Source of the DNA: an uncultured Lachnospiraceae bacterium
GTDB lineage: Bacteria > Bacillota > Clostridia > Lachnospirales > Lachnospiraceae
Reading direction: 5' to 3'
Assembly: GCA_910587715.1 (NCBI GenBank)
Contig: CAJUMV010000029.1
Span: 1-53,524 of the forward strand
DNA: 53,524 nucleotides
Shown here piece by piece: positions 50,407-53,524 of the stretch (position 1 is the stretch's first letter; each line of letters begins with the position of its first letter). The notes under the pieces were generated by a model. It was not told the origin of the DNA, searched no databases, and was given only the letters and a program-made list of their open reading frames with translations. The position numbers were made by a program, and so were the translations under genes.

Positions 50407-50817
50407 CTACTTTTTATTATATCGGCTGTATTCCAACTCCTCAATATATTTTTTTGCTTCTTTTTCCCGCGCCCCGCCCGGTCTGCTCTCCAGATAGACC
50501 CTGATTTCTTCTATATAAGGCTCCTTCTCCTCAGAAATCCTTCCCCGCACATAGGCAAGATAAACGTCGGCAAAGTCCCAGTACCCGTCAAACTCCTTCT
50601 CATAATCCCTGTCAAAATAGAGGGAAGAAAAATTGTGAACCGGTCCGAACATGCTCTCATCCAGCTCTATTGCCTCGAGACGATAGGACAAAGACCTCGT
50701 CCTGTAATTGCGCGCCAGCTCTCGAAACTGTCCAAAGCAAAACGCCATACACGCAAAAAACAAAACCGTAAATGCAACAATCAACACATAATACTTCGCA
50801 TTGCTTTTATTTTTCAA
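50407..50817 (-). CDS. Hypothetical membrane-anchored protein, 136 aa
   Basis: One N-terminal helix (residues 9-28) after a basic start, then a Tyr/Glu/Arg-rich soluble part ending in a charged helix. It probably faces outward from the cytoplasmic membrane. It overlaps the stop of the preceding zinc-ribbon gene by 11 bases and is last of the three-gene zinc-ribbon cluster. I recognise no family. Confidence 0.65.
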   Translation of the reverse strand: MKNKSNAKYYVLIVAFTVLFFACMAFCFGQFRELARNYRTRSLSYRLEAIELDESMFGPVHNFSSLYFDRDYEKEFDGYWDFADVYLAYVRGRISEEKEPYIEEIRVYLESRPGGAREKEAKKYIEELEYSRYNKK

Positions 50818-51552
50818 AGTACGCCTCCATTCTCCGTTTGGTAACTCCCTCGATATCCGCGCTTCCCTCCAGCGTAAACTGTTTCCCTGACTCCAACGTT
50901 TTCAGCGTCTCGATTTCTTCCTCCGTCAGCCTGTAATAATTCTTTAAAAAGCCGTCAACCTCCCGCGTCAGTTCTTCTTTCACCGCGCTGTCCGTCTTTG
51001 AGCTGTAAAATATCTGAATACTGATTACATCCGTATCCCGAAAGGCGGCATAATTGTCCCCCTCGTCCATGGAGCCCATGGACTGCAGCACACTTATCAA
51101 AACAATAGAATAATTGTAGATATCATAAAGCTCTTCCGCATACTCCGGATAATTTTGAAAATGCTCGCCCGTCGGGTCCGTGGTAGATGCAAGAAGATAG
51201 GCACGAATATACTGCCCCTCATCCAGATAGCGGGCGATTGTCTCCTTATTCTGTGCAAGACGCGCTCCGCTCACCTCATAGGAAGACTTTCCCGAAAAAC
51301 GATACTGAAAAAAGGCAACACAGCCGAATGAAATGAGAACAATCACCAAAAAGACAATCCCCAGTCTGACTGTCAGATGCTTAAGCACCTGATTCGTCCC
51401 GCTCTCTAACAGCTCGTCTCTCTTTTTCTCATATGCGGCATCATAAGTCTGAGCTCCTTCGCCAGCTGCAAAGCATGTTCGTTAACGGTACCGCAATAAG
51501 GGCACCTCAGTTGGTCGCTGGCAAAATCAGCGCCGCAGTTTGTACATTTCAT
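50807..51552 (-). pseudogene. Zinc-ribbon/transmembrane protein gene with a -1 frameshift
   Basis: ATG at 51552 (GGAAGGG upstream) opens M-K-C-T-N-C-G-A-D-F, a zinc ribbon with a second pair C-P-Y-C-G-T-V, then Q-L-A-K-E. At 51451-51460 the coding signal moves to another frame: A-Q-T-Y-D-A-A-Y-E-K-K-R-D-E-L-L, a membrane helix, and an extracellular domain to 50807. One extra G in GGAGCTC would restore a continuous protein of about 248 residues. The second part alone (193 aa from a GTG at 51388) is open. A deletion or a sequencing error explains this; programmed frameshifting is less likely. Function unknown. Confidence 0.7.
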
Positions 51553-52180
51553 CTTCTAACCCTTCCTCTATCATAATTTCCGTTTCCCGCTCTACTTCTT
51601 CGGCAAGCGCCGCCTCAATCTCTTCATCCGTCCCATAGACGGAAAAGAAAATATCGTCCGCACGCATATTGTAATCCTCTGCCATAATTTCGTATATAAA
51701 CAGCATTTCCTCCGTGTCATGCGCCTGACACGCCTTATCGAAAAGAGGCGGATAGGTGTGCAGGAACCATGCCGTGCGGTATTGAAAGTAATCCGGCGAA
51801 TCGAGATACACATCACACTCGTCAATCAGATACTGCTCCAGCTTATCCCAATCCTCTTTCTCATAAGCTTTTCGCATATCCCGGGTCAGCCCGTCCATCT
51901 CCCGCTGCATCCCGCTCTCTCTCATTTTCCCCGGTATATCAAGAAAGACCACAAGGGCAAACAGCAAAAACAGCAAAAGCAGCGTAACCGCCACAACGCT
52001 CCCCAGCTTTTTCGGAACAGACATTGTTTCGGACTGCGCCCTCTTTACCGCTCTTATCTTTTTATCCGTTTTTTCCCTGCTTAAATCAATCAATTCCCTG
52101 CCGCAGTAAGGGCAGAACGATGTTTCACCGTCAGGCATCCCTGCGCCGCAGCCGGGGCATATCCGCATTTTCTTTTCCAA
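51527..52180 (-). CDS. Zinc-ribbon transmembrane protein, unknown function
   Basis: 217 residues. N-terminal zinc ribbon I-C-P-G-C-G-A-G-M and F-C-P-Y-C-G-R-E-L, a basic linker, one helix (about 52-74), then an acidic helical extracellular domain (90-217). The frame opens at TTG 52180 after GGAGG; ATG 52168 is an alternative. It overlaps the start of the next zinc-ribbon gene by 26 bases. The layout (cytosolic ribbon, one helix, outer domain) is shared with that gene. Confidence 0.75.
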   Translation of the reverse strand: MEKKMRICPGCGAGMPDGETSFCPYCGRELIDLSREKTDKKIRAVKRAQSETMSVPKKLGSVVAVTLLLLFLLFALVVFLDIPGKMRESGMQREMDGLTRDMRKAYEKEDWDKLEQYLIDECDVYLDSPDYFQYRTAWFLHTYPPLFDKACQAHDTEEMLFIYEIMAEDYNMRADDIFFSVYGTDEEIEAALAEEVERETEIMIEEGLEDEMYKLRR

Positions 52181-52267
52181 AGTGACAAATTCCTCCCTCT
52201 AAGTATAACATATCCTCCGCGAAACCGCTCGTCAAACAGTCAAAAACACTGCTAAAAACAGTCGGAA

Positions 52268-53362
52268 TTAATCAGCCGAAGCCGTCCCCGTATCGCGGTA
52301 CACAAGCGCGGTAATCACGAAGCTGGCGATAAAAGATACAACGGCTACGGCCGCCGCCTTCCATAAATTAGCCGGATCATCCACGCTGTAAAACATCAGA
52401 ATCGTTGAAACGCAGGGAAACGCAAAGGTGTAGCAGTGTACCGTCAACAGCCCCTGCACCGCTCCCGCAATCATACAGCCGAATATATTGCCGATTAGCG
52501 GCGTTTTCTCCTTAAAGCATACACCAAAAATAGACGGTTCCGCAATTCCGGAAGCAAATTCCGTAATCATGGCGCTTATCGACATCGCCTTCTTATCCGC
52601 CGTTTTCGATTTGACAAACACCGCAAGGTCACAGCCGGCGAGCGATATATTAGAAATCAGAAACGCCACCATAATGCCGTAATCCACGCCCGTCACCCCA
52701 ATCTGCGTAATCGCCAGCGTAATAAAAATCCAATGCATTCCCGTGGACACCAATAACGTCGTCAACGCCGCAAACAATGCCCACGCTATCACGGGCACCC
52801 TCATCTGCATGATGTCAAGCCCGTCCGCCAGCAGTCCGCTTAACAGACTGACGATAGGCTCTATTACGAGAATGCCCAGAAGCGAGGTAGCAAAAACTGC
52901 GCATACGGCGAGAAAATACGGCTGCAGGCTCTCCTTAATCAGCTTTTTCAGCCATTTTACAATATGAGACATACAGTAAACCAGCAAAATAATCGGAATC
53001 ACATTGTAGGCATAAGTCGCCGCCACCACTGGTATGCCCACAAAAGTGACGCGCTCCCCGCTCTCCATCAGGGACGCAAAATCCGGAAGCAGCATAACGC
53101 ACACACTGGTAAGCGCAATCAGCGGGTCCGTATCAAAATGCTTTGCCGCAGAGTACGCCACATACACCGGCAGGAAATAAAAAGGCGTCGTCGCCAACGC
53201 CGACATAATCACTTCCGTTGTCCCCGATAACATATGTACCGCCGTCAAAAGCATTACCAGAATTTTCAAAATACCGCCCGCCAATAGAATTGGTATAATC
53301 GGCAGCATACATGCCGTAACATGATCAAACGCTGCCAGAATGGCTTTTTTTAATTTACTCAT
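52268..53362 (-). CDS. PTS IIC-type sugar permease without IIA/IIB
   Basis: 364 residues, about ten hydrophobic helices. The EIIC pattern of the glucose/beta-glucoside superfamily is seen: M-L-P-I-I-P-I-L-L-A-G-G-I near 18-30, F-Y-F-L-P-V-Y-V-A-Y-S-A-A-K-H-F, and the substrate-gate motif A-E-P-S-I-F-G-V near 279. No IIB or IIA domain is fused or adjacent in the window, so it would need partners from elsewhere, or it acts as a regulator or facilitator. GGTGGAGAG precedes the ATG. Confidence 0.85.
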   Translation of the reverse strand: MSKLKKAILAAFDHVTACMLPIIPILLAGGILKILVMLLTAVHMLSGTTEVIMSALATTPFYFLPVYVAYSAAKHFDTDPLIALTSVCVMLLPDFASLMESGERVTFVGIPVVAATYAYNVIPIILLVYCMSHIVKWLKKLIKESLQPYFLAVCAVFATSLLGILVIEPIVSLLSGLLADGLDIMQMRVPVIAWALFAALTTLLVSTGMHWIFITLAITQIGVTGVDYGIMVAFLISNISLAGCDLAVFVKSKTADKKAMSISAMITEFASGIAEPSIFGVCFKEKTPLIGNIFGCMIAGAVQGLLTVHCYTFAFPCVSTILMFYSVDDPANLWKAAAVAVVSFIASFVITALVYRDTGTASAD

Positions 53363-53419
53363 ATCTCTCCACCGTCCGTCGCCTTTCTTTTCATAGTTTG
53401 CTTATTCATTATATAATAC

Positions 53420-53463
53420 AAAAACCTTGCAGTCACCACAAAAATGGCAACCGCAAGGTTTTT
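53420..53463 (-). terminator. Terminator downstream of the tRNA
   Basis: AAAAACCTTGC (53420-53430) pairs with GCAAGGTTTTT (53453-53463), an 11-bp stem with a 22-nt interior. On the minus strand it ends in five T and lies 10 bases after the tRNA 3' end. Confidence 0.75.
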
Positions 53464-53473
53464 CACGAGTTAA

Positions 53474-53524
53474 TGCCCAGAACCGGAATCGAACCAGTGA
53501 CACGAGGATTTTCAGTCCTCTGCT
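53474..53524 (-). tRNA. tRNA-Phe (GAA), 3' part; cut by the window edge
   Basis: On the minus strand the anticodon arm GAGGA-CTGAAAA-TCCTC gives anticodon GAA. It is followed by a five-base variable loop, the T-arm ACTGG-TTCGATT-CCGGT and acceptor strand TCTGGGC plus discriminator A. CCA is not encoded. The 5' acceptor and most of the D-arm lie beyond the right edge. Confidence 0.9.

Noticed and set aside
51451..51460. Programmed -1 frameshift in the zinc-ribbon gene
   Set aside because: No X-XXY-YYZ slippery heptamer or downstream pseudoknot was seen. A one-base deletion or sequencing error is simpler.
1..53524. CRISPR arrays, IS elements, prophage genes, rRNA
   Set aside because: No regularly spaced repeats, transposase, integrase or phage structural proteins were found on either strand, and no rRNA sequence was recognised.

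Overview
The window is a chromosomal segment of a spore-forming, anaerobic, low-to-moderate GC Firmicute, most likely a Lachnospiraceae member (Clostridia). The reasons are a complete type II fatty-acid cluster that uses FabK instead of FabI, a holB-ricT-trmN6-rsmI cluster, several sporulation-type genes (SpmA-like, YaaH-like LysM/GH18, CotH-like, CgeB-like), GHKL/LytTR peptide-sensing two-component systems, SulP and MATE transporters, and strong AGGAGG-type ribosome binding sites. Most genes lie on the minus strand. The assignment rests on gene content and protein style, not on a database search.

Layout. 1-2450: the end of an AT-rich operon whose last gene encodes a 59-residue, seven-cysteine, glycine-rich peptide followed by a terminator, convergent with a GHKL histidine kinase/LytTR regulator pair. 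This is the best candidate for an undescribed peptide (RiPP-like) system. 2590-9110: metabolic genes (ROK fructokinase, FAD dehydrogenase, SulP transporter, uridine-phosphorylase-type enzyme, cytosolic Cu/Zn superoxide dismutase) and a HicAB toxin-antitoxin pair. 9160-14060: a VWA-like protein and an InlB-repeat surface protein, divergent from a second LytTR/GHKL pair, with direct repeats in the shared promoter region. 14110-18990: spore-lytic GH18, fructosamine-kinase-like protein, a small two-gene cassette with one frameshifted member, MATE, SpmA. 19030-22020: CotH-like kinase, DUF4956 membrane protein and VTC/polyphosphate-polymerase-domain protein. 22250-25610: OmpR-type regulator and kinase preceded by a FIST sensor gene with two in-frame stops. 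25690-30970: a second OmpR-type pair next to a MacB/BceAB-like ABC transporter, with an 11-bp-period direct repeat in the promoter between them. 31030-32570: a chemoreceptor.

32580-39715: the fatty-acid synthesis cluster, read as acpP-fabK-fabD-fabG-fabF-fabZ-(second FabK-like)-fabH. A strong promoter with a TTTGA-N3-TCAAA palindrome just after its -10 drives acpP. The same palindrome recurs upstream of fabD, between a terminator and an elaborate 129-nt structured leader. A second large dyad element lies between fabG and fabF. No acc genes and no MarR/FabT-like regulator lie in the window.

39780-47130: the rsmI, trmN6-like, ricT, holB, yaaR, guanylate-kinase-like cluster, interrupted between rsmI and trmN6 by an AT-rich 856-residue single-chain restriction-modification protein (PD-(D/E)XK nuclease, N6-adenine methylase and specificity region). 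47170-53360: an Orn/Lys/Arg decarboxylase-family protein, an HD protein, a CgeB-like glycosyltransferase, a cluster of zinc-ribbon/transmembrane proteins of unknown function (one frameshifted) and a PTS IIC-only permease. The window ends inside a tRNA-Phe(GAA). No CRISPR array, IS element or rRNA was seen. No gene-free stretch exceeds 300 bases.
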